64,000 nt of DNA, from the NCBI RefSeq assembly GCF_001421765.1, contig NZ_LMLA01000010.1, forward strand, positions 62,001-126,000, written 5' to 3'. The position numbers and the translations under genes were made by a program. The notes below the pieces were generated by a model, which saw only the letters and a program-made list of their open reading frames with translations, had not been told where the DNA came from and searched no databases. Of this stretch, positions 26,858 through 35,878 are shown in pieces. Each line of letters opens with the position of its first letter. Position 1 is the stretch's first letter. The stretch comes from Sphingomonas sp. Leaf32. Its GTDB lineage: Bacteria > Pseudomonadota > Alphaproteobacteria > Sphingomonadales > Sphingomonadaceae.

Positions 26858-27502
26858 ATGGTGGTTTTTGTCGTCCTGCTCGCGATGGTCGCGGCGTTTC
26901 TGGCCATGCGGCTCTATGCCGTATTGGGCAAGCGTACCGGCCATGAACCCTTGCCGCGCACGGCCGAGGAACGCATCGGCACGCCGCCGGTCAACCGCCC
27001 GATCGAGGTGACGCCGGAAGCACGCGTGCTGGGGCCGCGTCATGTCGACGGCGGGGCCGAAGCCGGCCTGCGCGCGCTGATCGCCGCCGATCCGACCTTC
27101 GACGTCGCGCAGTTCGTCGAAGGCGCGAAGTCGGCCTATCGCATGATCCTCGAAGCCTTCTGGAAGGGCGACGAAGCGACCCTCGAATGGCTGACCGAAC
27201 GCGATGTGCGCGAGGCATTCGCGCAGGCGATCGCCGAGCGCAACGCGGCGGGCCATGTGCTGGAAAACCGGCTGGTGTCGATCGAACGTGCCGTCGTGAC
27301 CGAAGCATCGGTCGAAGGCGGCGTCGCCCGCGTCGCGGTACGCTTCGATGCGGACATCGCCGCGATCACCCGCGACGCCGATGGCAACATGATCGCCGGG
27401 TCGCGGTCGGATGCTGTCGAGACGCATGACGTTTGGACGTTCCTGCGGGTGCTGAAGAGCAGCGATCCGAACTGGAAGCTCGCCGACACCGACGAAGCCT
27501 GA
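26858..27502 (+). CDS. Tim44/TimA-family membrane-associated protein
   Basis: 214 residues. An N-terminal membrane helix (MVVFVVLLAMVAAFLAMRLY) is followed by a charged linker and a Tim44-like domain (about 85-205) with FVEGAKSAYRMILEAFWKGD and DVREAFAQAI. This fold occurs in the mitochondrial import motor and in alphaproteobacterial relatives. AAGGAAG precedes the ATG at 26858. Its position back to back with secB fits a role in membrane or export processes, which is inference. The next gene, mltA, starts 5 bases later. Confidence 0.85.
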   Translation: MVVFVVLLAMVAAFLAMRLYAVLGKRTGHEPLPRTAEERIGTPPVNRPIEVTPEARVLGPRHVDGGAEAGLRALIAADPTFDVAQFVEGAKSAYRMILEAFWKGDEATLEWLTERDVREAFAQAIAERNAAGHVLENRLVSIERAVVTEASVEGGVARVAVRFDADIAAITRDADGNMIAGSRSDAVETHDVWTFLRVLKSSDPNWKLADTDEA

Positions 27503-27507
27503 CATCG

Positions 27508-28809
27508 ATGCGCAAGGGGGGGATGGCGGCCGTTGCCGCGCTGCTGCTGGCGGGCTGTTCGAATGCGATCGTGCCGCGCGGCGCGGACAGTGCGGCGTCG
27601 CGGCCTGCGCCCGAGCGTCCGATAGCTGATCGATCGGCATCGACGCCGGGCACGCCGACCCGGCCGATGCCGGTGCGGCAGCCGACGGCGTCGGTGCCCC
27701 TGCCGCCGATTACCGGTGGGGGTCCGGTCGACGGCGCGACCACCGCGCTGGCCGCCGGCGTCGTTGCCGGCCCGCCGGTCGCCGATCTGCCGATCACCGA
27801 GGACGTCGCCGCCCGTGCATTGGCCGCGTTCCGCATCAGTTGCCCCTCGGTCACGCGCAAGGCCGATCCGACCGGCCTGACCCGTCCCGCCGACTGGCAG
27901 GCGTCGTGCGAGGCGGCGCGGAGTGTATCGGCGGGTGGTGTACGCGCCTTCTTCGTGCGCTGGTTCGAAACCGCGCAGGTCGGTGACGGCAAGGCGTTCG
28001 CCACCGGCTATTACGAACCGGAAATCCACGGATCGCGGACCCGGCGCAGCGGCTATGAAACGCCGATCTATGGCGTGCCGGGCGATCTGGTCGAGGCCGA
28101 TCTCGGCCTGTTTTCGACCGATCTGAAGGGCAAGCGGGTGCGCGGTCGGGTGGATGGCGCCGCCTTCGTCCCCTATTACGACCGCACCGCGATCGAGGAG
28201 GGCGCGCTTGCCGGGCGCGGGCTGGAAATCGCCTGGGCGGCCGATCCGGTCGAGATGTTCTTCCTGCAGGTGCAGGGGTCGGGGCGGTTGCGCCTGCCCG
28301 ATGGCGGAGTGATGCGGATCGGCTATGCCGGGCAGAATGGCCGCGACTATACCGGCATCGGCAAGCTGATGCGCGACCGCGGGCTGGTGCAGCCGGGACA
28401 GGCGTCGATGCAGGGGCTGATGGCGTGGCTGCGCGCCAACCCTGACCAGGGTCGCGCCATCATGCGCGAGAACAAGAGCTTCGTTTTCTTCCGCGAACTG
28501 ACCGGGCCGGGGCCGCTGGGCGCGCTCGGCCTGCCGGTGACAGGGCAGGCGAGCGTCGCCGCCGATGTCCGCTTCGTGCCGCTGGGCGCGCCCGTCTTCC
28601 TGTCGATGGACCGCACCGACGCCAGCGGACTGTGGGTCGCACAGGATACCGGCGGCGCGATCAAGGGCACCAATCGCTTCGACACCTTCTGGGGCGCGGG
28701 CGACGAGGCACGGGCGATCGCCGGCGGCATGAGCGCGCGCGGCACCGCCTTCCTGTTGCTGCCGATCGGCACCGTCGCACGGATCGCGGGTGGCCGGGCG
28801 ACGCCTTGA
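27508..28809 (+). CDS. mltA: Membrane-bound lytic murein transglycosylase A
   Basis: 433 residues. A lipoprotein signal (AAVAALLLAGCSNA) is followed by a proline-rich linker and then the MltA barrel with FATGYYEPEIHGSRTRRS and FFLQVQGSGRLRL. The C-terminal 3D domain shows RFVPLGAPVFLS, WVAQDTGGAIKG and the aspartates in NRFDTFWGAGDEA. It cleaves peptidoglycan to 1,6-anhydro products at the outer membrane. It shares an operon with the Tim44-like gene and overlaps the Smr gene by 20 bases. Confidence 0.93.
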   Translation: MRKGGMAAVAALLLAGCSNAIVPRGADSAASRPAPERPIADRSASTPGTPTRPMPVRQPTASVPLPPITGGGPVDGATTALAAGVVAGPPVADLPITEDVAARALAAFRISCPSVTRKADPTGLTRPADWQASCEAARSVSAGGVRAFFVRWFETAQVGDGKAFATGYYEPEIHGSRTRRSGYETPIYGVPGDLVEADLGLFSTDLKGKRVRGRVDGAAFVPYYDRTAIEEGALAGRGLEIAWAADPVEMFFLQVQGSGRLRLPDGGVMRIGYAGQNGRDYTGIGKLMRDRGLVQPGQASMQGLMAWLRANPDQGRAIMRENKSFVFFRELTGPGPLGALGLPVTGQASVAADVRFVPLGAPVFLSMDRTDASGLWVAQDTGGAIKGTNRFDTFWGAGDEARAIAGGMSARGTAFLLLPIGTVARIAGGRATP

Positions 28810-29350
28810 TCCTGGTGAGGCGGCGCTGTGGGCGCGGGTGGTCGCGGCGGTAAAGCCGCTGCACGCCGCCCGCCCGACGCCGCCCGCGCCGCTCCTGCTC
28901 GAAAGGCTGGAGAAACATGGTGCGCCGACGCCCAAACCGGTCCGCGCGCGCGCCGTCGTTGCCCCGCCCGTTCCGGCCAAGGCGCGCACGCCCGGACCGA
29001 CATTGGATGCCGGATGGGACCGGAAGCTGGCGCGGGGCCTGGTCAGCCCGGATTCGACGCTCGACCTGCACGGCCATACGCTCGCATCGGCCCATGCCCT
29101 GCTCGATCAGGGGCTGGCGCGGGCGATCCAGCGTGGCGACCGGGTGCTGCTGCTGGTGACGGGCAAGCCGCCCCGCGCCGAATCGGAGCGGCCCCACGCG
29201 CGCGGGGCGATCCGGGCGGCGGTACAGGACTGGATCATCGCCGGTCCCTATGCCGACCGCGTGGCATCGATTCGTGGCGCGCATCTCCGCCATGGCGGGC
29301 AGGGGGCGCTTTACCTGATCCTGCGGCGACCGGTGCGCCGTGTCGATTAG
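28790..29350 (+). CDS. Smr-domain protein
   Basis: 186 residues with a GTG start at 28790. A basic, proline-rich N-terminal half leads to the Smr (MutS2-related) domain at about 88-183: STLDLHGHTLASAHALLDQ, VLLLVTGKPPRAES and the C-terminal HGGQGALYLILRR. Smr domains bind or cut nucleic acid and some act in ribosome rescue; the LDLHG motif is intact. The gene overlaps mltA, and that adjacency is common in alphaproteobacteria. The exact substrate is unknown. Confidence 0.85.
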   Translation: MAGRRLDPGEAALWARVVAAVKPLHAARPTPPAPLLLERLEKHGAPTPKPVRARAVVAPPVPAKARTPGPTLDAGWDRKLARGLVSPDSTLDLHGHTLASAHALLDQGLARAIQRGDRVLLLVTGKPPRAESERPHARGAIRAAVQDWIIAGPYADRVASIRGAHLRHGGQGALYLILRRPVRRVD

Positions 29351-29373
29351 CGTTTGATACGTCTGCCCGGAAA

Positions 29374-29399
29374 CGTCGTCCCAGCGCAGACTGGGGTCT
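29374..29399. repeat. Family A half-unit
   Basis: CGTCGTCCCAGCGCAGACTGG matches one arm of the family A palindromes, but I find no partner arm. It lies after the Smr gene and before a complete family B unit. Confidence 0.6.
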
Positions 29400-29466
29400 C
29401 AACTGGCTCCTGCTGGTTCGAACGGGGTGGATCGATTCTAAGACGGATCGACATGCACCGGCCTAC

Positions 29467-29575
29467 CGTCACCCCGGACTTGTTCCGGGGTCCACCTTGC
29501 CGCTCAACTTGTCCTGAGAAAATCTGGCTGCACCGACCGCCGCACCGTGGACCCCGGAACAAGTCCGGGGTGACG
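29467..29575. repeat. Family B palindromic repeat, intact copy
   Basis: Left part CGTCACCCCGGACTTGTTCC and right part GGAACAAGTCCGGGGTGACG are inverted copies. Inside, TGGACCCC and its mirror continue the pairing. It is the uninterrupted counterpart of the copy at 8744-9017. Confidence 0.85.
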
Positions 29576-29636
29576 AAGGGATTGTCCGTCGCTCAGCATA
29601 ATGGAGCGCGCTGACCGGAAACCCGCGTTCGGCGGG

Positions 29637-31025
29637 TCAGAAGGTGTTGCGGTGGACCAGCACCCGGACGGTCATGAACAGGATCGCGGCGTCACGCCAG
29701 AACGACCATTTGGAGATATATTCGAGGTCGGCCTGCAACCGATGGGTCAGGTCGGTTGTCTCGGCGGTTGCGCCGCGGAAGCCGCGGACCTGCGCCAGGC
29801 CGGTGATGCCGGGCTTCAACGAATGGCGATGCCAATAGCGTTCGTCGATGTCCCAGAACAGCTTGTCCCCGGCGAGCGACCCCAGCGCATGGGGGCGCGG
29901 ACCGACGATGCTCATGTCGCCCAGCAGCACGTTGAAGAGCTGCGGCAGTTCGTCGATGCTGGTCCGCCGAATGAAATAGCCGACGCGGGTGATGCGGTCG
30001 TCGTCGCGGCTGGCCGATACCTTGCCGTCGGGATCGCTTTGTTCGACCCGCATCGAGCGGAATTTCAGGATGTAGAAGAATTCGTTGCCCTGACCGACGC
30101 GCCGCTGGCGGAACAGGACCGGCCCCTTGCTGTCCATCTTGATTGCGATGGCGATTAGGATGATCGCCGGCAGCAGCGCGATAAGCGCGGGCGCGCAGAT
30201 GGCGAGGTCGAACAGTCGCTTGGCCAGCGCCTTGCGCAGCGGCAGCGGCCCCACCGCCACGGTCAGCGCGGGCAGGTCGCCGACATGCGACACGCCGAAC
30301 GCGCCATAGGATTCGAGGTCGTTGACGACGATCTCGCCACGAACGTTCACGCCCTTCAGCATCATCGCCCAGTTATTGCGATCCTCGGGCTGGCACGCGA
30401 TCGCGACCCGTTCGCACCCGCGGATCAGCAGGCCGAACGCGTTGAGCATCGCGGGATCGCGCAGGTCGGGGCGCAGGCCGCGCGCCCGCGCGTCGAACAC
30501 CTGAAAACCCTGGGGCGGGGTGACGTGCATCCCGTCGACGACCAGCAACTGCGTCAGCAGCCGGTCGCGCAGATGGGTCGCGGTATAGACGACCACGATC
30601 TGCCGCAGGATGGCGAGCAGGCCGACGCCCGTCACCATCGCGACCAGCAGCAGTCCGCGTGGCAGCGTCTGGTCCAGCCGCAGAAAGTACGACATGACGA
30701 ACAGCGTGCCATAGGTGAACAGCAACGACCGCACGGCCGGGCCGGTATCGATCATCAGCGTCCGCGACGGCTTGAACGAAAACGCCCCGCCATTGAAGGC
30801 GATGGCGACATAGACGGCGGAGGCGACGAAGAAGGCACCGATAAGAGCCGGATCGAAACGATACCAGATTCCCGGCATGGCGAAGCCGACCGCGATCGAA
30901 AACAGGTCGAGAACGAGCAACACGCCGAACACCTGCAACCGCAGCGCGCGCGGTGCAGTCCAGAAACCTTGCTGCACCGCGGTATCATCTGGCGAAACGA
31001 TCATGTCGGTCGGCGTAGAGTTCAC
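29637..31025 (-). CDS. Undecaprenyl-phosphate sugar-1-phosphate transferase (exopolysaccharide initiation)
   Basis: About 462 residues. An N-terminal membrane block of four or so helices (LQVFGVLLVLDLFSIAVGFA and following) and a CoA-binding-like central part precede the catalytic bacterial sugar transferase domain (about 260-460). This has KRLFDLAICAPALIAL, GPVLFRQRRVGQ, FYILKFRSMRV, TRVGYFIRRTSIDELPQLFN, MSIVGPRPHA and LKPGITGLAQVRG. It loads the first sugar phosphate on the lipid carrier. It resembles the sphingan initiators GelB/SpsB. The GTG at 31025 has AAGGGG in front; ATG 31004 is the alternative. It diverges from the epimerase gene. Confidence 0.88.
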   Translation of the reverse strand: MNSTPTDMIVSPDDTAVQQGFWTAPRALRLQVFGVLLVLDLFSIAVGFAMPGIWYRFDPALIGAFFVASAVYVAIAFNGGAFSFKPSRTLMIDTGPAVRSLLFTYGTLFVMSYFLRLDQTLPRGLLLVAMVTGVGLLAILRQIVVVYTATHLRDRLLTQLLVVDGMHVTPPQGFQVFDARARGLRPDLRDPAMLNAFGLLIRGCERVAIACQPEDRNNWAMMLKGVNVRGEIVVNDLESYGAFGVSHVGDLPALTVAVGPLPLRKALAKRLFDLAICAPALIALLPAIILIAIAIKMDSKGPVLFRQRRVGQGNEFFYILKFRSMRVEQSDPDGKVSASRDDDRITRVGYFIRRTSIDELPQLFNVLLGDMSIVGPRPHALGSLAGDKLFWDIDERYWHRHSLKPGITGLAQVRGFRGATAETTDLTHRLQADLEYISKWSFWRDAAILFMTVRVLVHRNTF

Positions 31026-31470
31026 CGGATTCGCACCCCTTGGACGGTTTTGACCATGCACCGGTCCGTTGACCGAAGCCGTTATGCAAAAGCGACTAAA
31101 TAGAAAGCCTCAATTGGACCCTTGCCGTAAACGTCCGGTGAATGGAAGCATTCCAGAGCCAAGCCGTAACCGGATTTACCCGAACAAAGCGCGTCAGTCA
31201 TCTTCCATCCTGACGATTCGTCCCGCGCATGGCCCGTTCCATAAAAACAGGGCTTGTCATTTTTATGGAAACGGGGTGTGGCAGTTCTCATGTTGCCCTG
31301 CCGCAAAATCACGCTGCCGCGCACGAACGTAGCCATAATGGCTCCGGAATGGGTGTCGTGGCCTTCGGCATGGGCCGTGTCGGCGTTGCGTCACAGGCGC
31401 CTTTGTTCGATTCCGGCGTGGCGTTCTCAAGGTCGCCGGCTGTTCCTACACCGTATTGGGGTGCTGATTC
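31026..31470. other. Intergenic control region between the sugar transferase and the epimerase
   Basis: 445 bases between two divergent polysaccharide genes. It contains the TTCCATAAAAA inverted repeat at 31237-31270 and a comparatively AT-rich centre. The ORFs here look accidental. Confidence 0.4.
31237..31270. promoter_or_regulatory. 11-bp perfect inverted repeat, possible operator
   Basis: TTCCATAAAAA (31237-31247) and TTTTTATGGAA (31260-31270) flank a 12-base centre. The position midway between divergent exopolysaccharide genes suggests a shared operator, or a hairpin in a leader transcript. No known box is matched with confidence. Confidence 0.5.
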
Positions 31471-32451
31471 ATGACTAACCCTGTCCTCGTTACCGGTGCC
31501 GCCGGGTTCATCGGCCACGCCACCGCCCACCGCCTGCTGGAGCGGGGCGAGACGGTGATCGGCGTCGATATCGTCAATGATTATTACGACCCGTCGCTGA
31601 AGGAAGCGCGCCTGTCGACCTTCAACGGACGGCGCGAATTCAGCTTCCACCGCGCCGACATCGCCGATACCGAGGCGATGGCGAAGCTGGTGCGCGATAA
31701 TGGCGTGACCCGCGTCGTACACCTCGCCGCGCAGGCGGGGGTACGCTACAGCATCGACAATCCGATGGCCTATGAACGGTCGAACCTGGCCGGGCATCTG
31801 TCGATCATGGAGGCGTGCCGCCACGCGCCGGGCTTCGAACATCTCGTCTATGCCTCGTCCAGCTCGGTCTATGGCGACAAGCCGATGGGCGGGCAGGGAT
31901 TCAGCGAGGACGAACCGTCGGTCGATCCCGTCTCGCTCTATGCCGCGACCAAGCGCGCGTGCGAACTGATGAGCCAGTCCTATGCGAAGCTGTACGGCTT
32001 TCCGCAGACGGGCCTGCGCTTCTTCACCGTCTATGGCCCGTGGGGCCGGCCGGACATGGCCTATTTCTCGTTCACCAACCGCATCATGGCGGGGCAGTCG
32101 ATCGAGGTGTACGGCGAAGGCAAGATGGCGCGCGACTTCACCTATATCGACGACATCGTGACCGGCATCCTCGGCGCGCTTGACCATCCGCCGGAACAGG
32201 GCGGGCACCGCGTATTGAACATCGGCGACAGCCACCCGGTCGGACTGATGGAAATGATCTCGACGCTGGAAAGCGCCATCGGGCGCGAGGCGGTGAAGAT
32301 CATGAAGCCGATGCAGCCCGGCGACGTCACCGCGACCTATGCCGATGTGTCGAAGCTGCGCGACCTGACCGGCTATCAGCCCAAGGTGATGCTGGCCGAA
32401 GGATTGCAACGGTTCGCCGACTGGTACCGGGACTATTACCGGGTCGGTTGA
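31471..32451 (+). CDS. NAD-dependent UDP-sugar epimerase (UDP-glucuronate 4-epimerase type)
   Basis: 326 residues, short-chain dehydrogenase fold. Dinucleotide loop VLVTGAAGFIGHATAHRLLE, VIGVDIVNDYYDPSLKEARL, VVHLAAQAGVRYSIDNPMAY, the serine/threonine region YASSSSVYG and the catalytic YxxxK in SLYAATKRACE. VYGPWGRPDMAYFSFT matches UDP-glucuronate 4-epimerases (CapI/LpsL type), which make UDP-galacturonate. Substrate choice is inferred from these segments. It diverges from the sugar transferase and ends at a terminator, so it is monocistronic. Confidence 0.87.
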   Translation: MTNPVLVTGAAGFIGHATAHRLLERGETVIGVDIVNDYYDPSLKEARLSTFNGRREFSFHRADIADTEAMAKLVRDNGVTRVVHLAAQAGVRYSIDNPMAYERSNLAGHLSIMEACRHAPGFEHLVYASSSSVYGDKPMGGQGFSEDEPSVDPVSLYAATKRACELMSQSYAKLYGFPQTGLRFFTVYGPWGRPDMAYFSFTNRIMAGQSIEVYGEGKMARDFTYIDDIVTGILGALDHPPEQGGHRVLNIGDSHPVGLMEMISTLESAIGREAVKIMKPMQPGDVTATYADVSKLRDLTGYQPKVMLAEGLQRFADWYRDYYRVG

Positions 32452-32480
32452 GCCGGATCAGCACCCGACGGGACGACGGG

Positions 32481-32512
32481 AACGCCGCTTCGACCGAGGT
32501 CGGGGCGGCGTT
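32481..32512 (+). terminator. Hairpin terminator after the epimerase gene
   Basis: AACGCCGC pairs with GCGGCGTT and CGACC with GGTCG inside, followed by TTTCG. The U tract is short. Confidence 0.6.
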
Positions 32513-32552
32513 TCGCGTTTCGACCGATACCCATGACCGGTATCGCACCAAG

Positions 32553-32635
32553 CGTCATCCCAGCGCAGGCTGGGATCTTCCGCTGATAGCGCGCAGCAGG
32601 AGCCGCGGGAGGCCCCAGCCTGCGCTGGGGCGACG
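32553..32635. repeat. Family A palindromic repeat between the epimerase and dapE
   Basis: Arms CGTCATCCCAGCGCAGGCTGG and CCAGCCTGCGCTGGGGCGACG pair almost completely. It sits between convergent genes. Confidence 0.85.
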
Positions 32636-32658
32636 GTCCTGGTCCTGCAAGCCGACGC

Positions 32659-33780
32659 TTAGCGCAGCGCCCCGCGCGCAATATCGGCGTAGATCGCGGT
32701 CAGCAGGCGCAGGTCGTCGATCGCGACCGCTTCGTCGACCTTGTGCATCGTCGCGTTGAGCAGGCCGAATTCGACCGTGGGTGCGAGGCGCGACAGGAAC
32801 CGCGCGTCCGAGGTGCCGCCGGTCGTCGACAGCTCCGGCGCGCGCCCGGTGTGGCGGCGGATCGCATCGGCGATCAGCGTGGAGAAATCGCCCGGCGGCG
32901 TCAGGAACGCTTCGCCCGACACGCGTCCGGTCACGACCGCCTCGGGCGCATGGGCGTGGACGATGGCGCGCACCCGTTCGATCAGGGCGTCGCCCCGGTG
33001 CAGGTCGTTGAAGCGGATCGACAGCCGCGCCTGCGCGTGGCCTGGGATGACGTTGGTCGCCGGATTACCGACGGTGATGTCGGTGACCTCGATATTCGAC
33101 GGCTGGAACCAGTCATTGCCCGCGTCCAGCACCACCGCCTCGACCGCCGCCAGCGCGGCGACCAGCTTCGGGATCGGATTGTCGGCGAGGTGCGGATAGG
33201 CGACATGCCCCTGTCGTCCGGGCACGTCGATCCAGATATTGACCGACCCGCGCCGCCCGATCTTTATCATGTCGCCCAGCAGCGTCTGCGACGTCGGTTC
33301 GCCGACCAGGATCAGGTCGGGGGCAAGGCCGCGCTCCGCCATCCGGTCGATCAGCGCGCGGGTGCCGAAGATCGCCGGCCCTTCCTCGTCACCGGTCAGG
33401 ATCAGGCTGATCGTACCGCAATCGGCGGGCAGGGTCGCTGCGGCGGCGATGAACGCGGCGATTGCGCCCTTCATGTCCACCGCGCCGCGGCCGTGGATCA
33501 GCCCGTCCCGCTCGGCGGCCTCGAACGGCCCGCTGGTCCAGCCCGGCCCGGGCGGCACGACGTCAAGATGCCCGGCAAAGGCGAAATGCCGCCCGCTTGT
33601 TCCCCGCACCGCCAGCAGATTTTCAACCGGCCCGTCCGGCGCCTCGCCCGCCACGAATCGTTCGACGTGGAAGCCCAGCGGCGCCAGCATCGCCTCCGCC
33701 ACGTCGAATACGCTACCTAGCGCGGGTGTCACGCTGTCGCACGCCAGCAGGGCCTTGGTCAGGGCGACGACATCGGACAT
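32659..33780 (-). CDS. dapE: Succinyl-diaminopimelate desuccinylase
   Basis: 373 residues. A dinuclear zinc peptidase-fold enzyme of the lysine and diaminopimelate pathway, converting N-succinyl-LL-diaminopimelate to LL-diaminopimelate. Visible ligand motifs are FAGHLDVVPPG, GRGAVDMKGAIAAF, LTGDEEGPA, LVGEPTSQ and the C-terminal NATMHKVDE. Length and motif order match DapE over related ArgE proteins. It starts at ATG 33780 and stands alone between a family A repeat and a divergent gene. Confidence 0.93.
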   Translation of the reverse strand: MSDVVALTKALLACDSVTPALGSVFDVAEAMLAPLGFHVERFVAGEAPDGPVENLLAVRGTSGRHFAFAGHLDVVPPGPGWTSGPFEAAERDGLIHGRGAVDMKGAIAAFIAAAATLPADCGTISLILTGDEEGPAIFGTRALIDRMAERGLAPDLILVGEPTSQTLLGDMIKIGRRGSVNIWIDVPGRQGHVAYPHLADNPIPKLVAALAAVEAVVLDAGNDWFQPSNIEVTDITVGNPATNVIPGHAQARLSIRFNDLHRGDALIERVRAIVHAHAPEAVVTGRVSGEAFLTPPGDFSTLIADAIRRHTGRAPELSTTGGTSDARFLSRLAPTVEFGLLNATMHKVDEAVAIDDLRLLTAIYADIARGALR

Positions 33781-33892
33781 CGGACGGCTTTCGCAACAGG
33801 GAACGGGGACCGCCGCATCGCCCAGTCATGCGACGGATGCAATGGGCCGGCGACATTGCCGTGGCGGCGGCACCCCCGTAGAGCCGATCGCG

Positions 33893-34867
33893 ATGCGTAT
33901 CCTGTTCGTGATCCTCGCGGTTCTGCTGATGGTGCCCGGCTGGTCGGGCGCGGAGCGGCTGCCGCTGCTGCGGCCGGGGGGGGCGGTGGTCACTACGACG
34001 CCGGTCGATCTTTTTCCGGGCGATCCGGCCCGGCGACGGCTGGGCGCGCTGACCTATCTTGGCGGCGTCGAGTTGCGCAATCCCGATCCGGTGTTCGGCG
34101 GCTTTTCATCGATGCGCGTGGACGGCAGGCGCTTCACCCTGCTGTCCGATGGCGGCGGCATCGTCCGCTTCGCCATGGGACCCGACTGGCAGGTGCACGA
34201 TGCGACCACGCGCGAATTGCCGGGCGGCCCCGGCACCGGCTGGGAAAAGCGCGACCGCGACAGCGAATCGATGGCGGTGCTGCCCGGCGGCGACGTGCTG
34301 GTAGGGTTCGAACGCGCCAATGCGCTGTGGCGCTACGATCACGACCTGCGCCGCGTGATCGGCTGGCGCGCGCCGCGCGCGATGCGCAAATGGTCGGCGA
34401 ACAGCGGGCCGGAGGCGGTGGCGACGATGCCCGACGGCAGCGTGGTCGTGTTCAGCGAAGCGAATGCGAAGCGCGGGCTGAAGGGGTTTGCGGCGATTCG
34501 CCTGAACGGCGATCCGATCGACCCGGCGGTGCCGTGGCATCGCTTCCGCTATGTCGCGCCGCCCCAGTTCGCGGTGACCGATGCGGTCGCATTGTCCGAT
34601 GGCCGGGTGCTGGTGCTGGTCCGCCGGTTCGGGCTGCCGCAGTTGTTTACCGCGCGGCTGCAACTGATCGATGCCGGTGCGATCCGGCCGGGCGCGATCG
34701 TCACCGGCCGCACCATCGCCGCGTTCGAGGGCGATGTGATCCACGACAATTTCGAAGCGCTGGCCCTGACCCGCGAAGGCGGTCGCGACGTGCTGTGGAT
34801 CGCGTCCGACGACAACCAGGCCTTCTGGCAACGCTCGCTGCTGCTGAAGTTCCGGCTGGAGTTGTAG
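33893..34867 (+). CDS. Exported esterase-like phytase-family protein
   Basis: 324 residues. A signal peptide (MRILFVILAVLLMVPGWSGA) is followed by a propeller-like domain with TYLGGVELRNPDPVFGGFSS, RFTLLSDGGGIVRF, ESMAVLPGGDVLVGFE, SGPEAVATMPDG and HDNFEALALTREGG. This matches the esterase-like activity of phytase family (PF13449 type), which is common in alphaproteobacteria and whose substrate is mostly unproven. The start at 33893 opens the signal peptide; longer upstream frames run into dapE antisense. Confidence 0.8.
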   Translation: MRILFVILAVLLMVPGWSGAERLPLLRPGGAVVTTTPVDLFPGDPARRRLGALTYLGGVELRNPDPVFGGFSSMRVDGRRFTLLSDGGGIVRFAMGPDWQVHDATTRELPGGPGTGWEKRDRDSESMAVLPGGDVLVGFERANALWRYDHDLRRVIGWRAPRAMRKWSANSGPEAVATMPDGSVVVFSEANAKRGLKGFAAIRLNGDPIDPAVPWHRFRYVAPPQFAVTDAVALSDGRVLVLVRRFGLPQLFTARLQLIDAGAIRPGAIVTGRTIAAFEGDVIHDNFEALALTREGGRDVLWIASDDNQAFWQRSLLLKFRLEL

Positions 34868-34910
34868 GGGCGGCGACGTTCCCCTCGATCGGCACTTCAC
34901 AGCCAAACAG

Positions 34911-34993
34911 CGTCACCCCAGCGCAGGCTGGGGTCTGTCGGTTGCAGCACGCAGCACCCGCCACGGAAAGACCCCAGCCTGCGCTGGGGTGAC
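34911..34993. repeat. Family A palindromic repeat before rpmB
   Basis: Arms CGTCACCCCAGCGCAGGCTGG and CCAGCCTGCGCTGGGGTGACA pair almost perfectly around a 40-base interior. Confidence 0.85.
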
Positions 34994-35091
34994 AGTCGTG
35001 GCTACGAAGGGGTGTCGACCACCAACTTCCTGCACCGGACAATCCTGCCCCACCCGTCACGGGTTCGATGACCCCATCCACCATGCACACG

Positions 35092-35124
35092 AAAACCCCG
35101 GACGGCGGGCGGGCCGTCCGGGGT
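35092..35124 (-). terminator. Intrinsic terminator of rpmB
   Basis: CCCCGGACGGC and GCCGTCCGGGG form an 11-bp stem, with TTTT on the minus strand (35095-35092). It begins 26 bases after the rpmB stop. Confidence 0.85.
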
Positions 35125-35149
35125 TTCGAATCCTTCGTCGCGAAGAGGC

Positions 35150-35449
35150 TTACGCTGCGGCGGCTGCCGCGACGGCCTTCTTCTTCACGTCGCGCTTCAG
35201 GCGGCGGGCGCGCAGCGACAGGTCGTCGTCGCTGGTCTTCAGCAGCCAGTTGTCGAGGCCGCCGACATGCTCGACCGAACGCAGGCCGTGGGTCGACACG
35301 CGCAGGCGGATCGAGCGCTCCAGCGCTTCCGACATCAGCGTGACGTTCTGCAGGTTCGGCAGGAACGTGCGCTTGGTCTTATTGTTGGCGTGGGAAACAT
35401 TGTGACCCACCTGCCGGCCCTTGCCGGTCAGCTCGCAGATGCGCGACAT
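35150..35449 (-). CDS. rpmB: 50S ribosomal protein L28
   Basis: 99 residues. It starts [20 protein letters not shown] and continues [17 protein letters not shown] and [19 protein letters not shown], the L28 pattern with the longer alphaproteobacterial C-terminal extension ending in alanines. The start at 35449 is fixed by the family N-terminus. A terminator follows. Confidence 0.97.
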   Translation of the reverse strand: MSRICELTGKGRQVGHNVSHANNKTKRTFLPNLQNVTLMSEALERSIRLRVSTHGLRSVEHVGGLDNWLLKTSDDDLSLRARRLKRDVKKKAVAAAAAA

Positions 35450-35614
35450 GATCGTTGATCCTGATTCTGTGTCGGGACACATGCCCCGGAAAGACGGCGC
35501 GGATAGCGTCGAACGGCGTCCGCGTCAACCGCAAGGGTGGCCGTGCAACCTGCGCCGCCACGGCTGCGTTGTTACGGCAACGATTCGGATGATGACAAGA
35601 TCGGGAGACGGTGG

Positions 35615-35845
35615 ATGCGCGGATTTCTTGGGCTGCTGGGCGTGGTCGTTCTGATCGTCGCCGGGCTGATGGCGTTCAATTTCATCAATATCGACCAGAC
35701 GCAGCGCGCTGCCCTGCCGCAGGTAAAGGTCGAGGGCGGGCAGGCGCCCAAGTTCGACGTCGAGGTCGGCAAGGTGGAGGTCGGCACCGTCAACAGATCG
35801 GTCGAGGTGCCGGCGATCAAGGTCGAACGCCCCGCCGGGCAGTGA
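35615..35845 (+). CDS. Small membrane-anchored hypothetical protein
   Basis: 76 residues. One N-terminal helix (GFLGLLGVVVLIVAGLMAF) and a polar tail with two related segments, LPQVKVEGGQAPKFDVEVGK and VEVPAIKVERPAG. GGGAGAC precedes the ATG at 35615 with good spacing. It ends 33 bases before tadA on the same strand, so it is probably co-transcribed. No named family recognised. The tail would face the periplasm if the helix inserts N-in. Confidence 0.65.
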   Translation: MRGFLGLLGVVVLIVAGLMAFNFINIDQTQRAALPQVKVEGGQAPKFDVEVGKVEVGTVNRSVEVPAIKVERPAGQ

Positions 35846-35878
35846 AGGCTGGCTGCGGCGGCACGGCGCTGGCATGGG

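Noticed and set aside
29350..29636. An insertion sequence
   Set aside because: No transposase frame; the inverted sequences belong to the small palindromic repeat families.
35110..35140. TTTCGAATCC resembling a tRNA T-arm
   Set aside because: It is the flank of the rpmB terminator; no acceptor or anticodon stems can be formed around it.
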